Below are positions 62,301 to 64,000 of a stretch of 64,000 bases of DNA, piece by piece; the first letter of the stretch is position 1, and each line of letters begins with the position of its first letter. The position numbers were made by a program, and so were the translations under genes. The notes under the pieces are model-generated. The model saw only the letters and a program-made list of their open reading frames with translations. It ran no database searches and had not been told where the DNA came from. The DNA comes from Panagrolaimus kolymaensis (Eukaryota; Nematoda; Chromadorea; Rhabditida; Panagrolaimidae), in the NCBI GenBank assembly GCA_028622995.1, contig JAJQJQ010000030.1, forward strand, positions 3,038,001 through 3,102,000, read 5' to 3'.

Positions 62301-64000
62301 TCTGAAAGCTTGAGGTCGTTTATTTCCTATAAAAAAGGAAAAACTATTACAAAAAATAATTTTTTTGATTTAATAAATTTTAATGGATCCGCTAACATAT
62401 TTATGATGCTTCCAATAACAAAACGATCAAGATTTTCTGAAAGCTTGAGGTCGTTTATTTCCTATAAAAAAGGAAAAACTATAACAAAAAATAATTTTTT
62501 TGATTTAATAAATTTTAATGGATCCGCTAACATATTTATGATGCTTCCAATAACAAAACGATCAAGATTTTCTGAAAGCTTGAGGTCGTTTATTTCCTAT
62601 AAAAAAGGAAAAACTATTACAAAAAATAATTTTTTTGATTTAATAAATTTTAATGGATCCGCTAACATATTTATGATGCTTCCAATAACAAAACGATCAA
62701 GATTTTCTGAAAGCTTGAGGTCGTTTATTTCCTATAAAAAAGGAAAAACTATAACAAAAAATAATTCTTTTGATTTAATAAATTTTAATGGATCCGCTAA
62801 CATATTTATGATGCTTCCAATAACAAAACCATCAAGATTTTCTGAAAGCTTGAGGTCGTTTATTTCCTATAAAAAAGGAAAAACTATTACAAAAAATAAT
62901 TTTTTTGATTTAATAAATTTTAATGGATCCGCTAACATATTTATGATGCTTCCAATAACAAAACCATCAAGATTTTCTGAAAGCTTGAGGTCGTTTATTT
63001 CCTATAAAAAAGGAAAAACTATTACAAAAAATAATTTTTTTGATTTAATAAATTTTAATGGATCCGCTAACATATTTATGATGCTTCCATAAACAAAACG
63101 ATCAAGATTTTCTGAAAGCTTGAGGTCGTTTATTTCCTATAAAAAAGGAAAAACTATAACAAAAAATAATTTTTTTGATTTAATAAATTTTAATGGATCC
63201 GCTAACATATTTATGATGCTTCCAATAACAAAACTATCAAGATTTTCTGAAAGCTTGAGGTCGTTTATTTCCTATAAAAAAGGAAAAACTATAACAAAAA
63301 ATAATTTTTTTGATTTAATAAATTTTAATGGATCCGCTAACATATTTATGATGCTTCCAATAACAAAACCATCAAGATTTTCTGAAAGCTTGAGGTCGTT
63401 TATTTCCTATAAAAAAGGAAAAACTATTACAAAAAATAATTTTTTTGATTTAATAAATTTTAATGGATCCGCTAACATATTTATGATGCTTCCATAAACA
63501 AAACGATCAAGATTTTCTGAAAGCTTGAGGTCGTTTATTTCCTATAAAAAAGGAAAAACTATTACAAAAAATAATTTTTTTGATTTAATAAATTTTAATG
63601 GATCCGCTAACATATTTATGATGATTCCAATAACAAAACGATCAAGATTTTCTGAAAGCTTGAGGTCGTTTATTTCCTATAAAAAAGGAAAAACTATAAC
63701 AAAAAATAATTTTTTTGATTTAATAAATTTTAATGGATCCGCTAACATATTTATGATGCTTCCAATAACAAAACCATCAAGATTTTCTGAAAGCTTGAGG
63801 TCGTTTATTTCCTATAAAAAAGGAAAAACTATTACAAAAAATAATTTTTTTGATTTAATAAATTTTAATGGATCCGCTAACATATTTAAGATGCTTCCAA
63901 TAACAAAACGATCAAGATTTTCTGAAAGCTTGAGGTCGTTTATTTCCTATAAAAAAGGAAAAACTATTACAAAAAATAATTTTTTTGATTTAATAAATTT
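56346..64000 (+). repeat. Satellite subfamily G, CGA-dominated, to window end
   Basis: About 57 monomers of 135 bp, mostly AAACGATCA. Copies with CCATAAAC are frequent, with consecutive runs at about 58.9-59.6, 59.9-60.3 and 60.5-60.8 kb. ACCATAAC (near 59371, 59776 and 60991) is intermediate between ACTATAAC and ACCACAAC. The array runs off the right end of the window in mid-monomer. No genes. Confidence 0.95.

Noticed and set aside
1..64000. CRISPR array
   Set aside because: Repeats are directly adjacent with no unique spacers, and the unit is 135 bp. This is a satellite.
1716..64000. CENP-B box or telomere-like repeats in the monomer
   Set aside because: No match to the CENP-B box pattern and no telomeric motif was seen in the monomer on either strand.
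1..64000. Inverted segments of the array
   Set aside because: Every monomer I checked reads in the same direction; no head-to-head or tail-to-tail junction was found.

Overview
The window lies almost entirely inside one very large, head-to-tail tandem array of a roughly 24 % GC satellite with a 135-bp monomer. About 464 monomers occupy all of it except positions 430-1715, and both window ends fall inside the array. There are no recognisable housekeeping, viral, toxin, rRNA or tRNA genes and no CRISPR. Such an array with higher-order structure, plus a Helitron-type transposon insertion, indicates a eukaryotic nuclear genome, most plausibly centromeric, pericentromeric or other heterochromatin. 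The species cannot be named from the sequence.

Layout. Positions 1-429 and 1716-3177 are an edge-like subfamily in which 134-bp and 135-bp monomers are mixed. They are one block split by a 1286-bp insertion (430-1715) with the hallmarks of a non-autonomous Helitron: 5' TC, a 3' GC-rich hairpin, insertion between A and T, no target duplication and no terminal inverted repeats. From 3178 to about 9213 come divergent monomers, many with decayed CpG and in-frame TGA, and with local dimers. From 9214 onward the array is much more uniform: 9214-18000 (with an island of the older type at 16071-16880), 18001-41040, 41041-56345 and 56346-64000, told apart by linked variants. From about 3313 to 64000 I find only one net indel, a 1-bp deletion near 41038.

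The array is built of nested copied blocks spaced by exact multiples of 135 bp: 2 monomers (4.9-6.5 kb), 12 (6.3-9.4 kb), 7 and 32 (19.3-25.9 kb), 6 (30.3-32.0 kb) and 21 (46.7-52.4 kb). This fits repeated unequal exchange or block amplification. Divergence falls from left to right, so the left end is probably nearer the border of the array.

The period is 45 codons, so very long open frames run through the array (up to 2540 codons at 33421-41043). I read these as a by-product of the period rather than genes: they start at TTG or at repeat-internal codons, have no non-repeat ends, and several stop-bearing variants have been amplified with everything else. Inside the Helitron are two short unrecognised ORFs and three GC-rich hairpins. 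One hairpin, followed by CTAG, looks like a second, internal Helitron 3' end.
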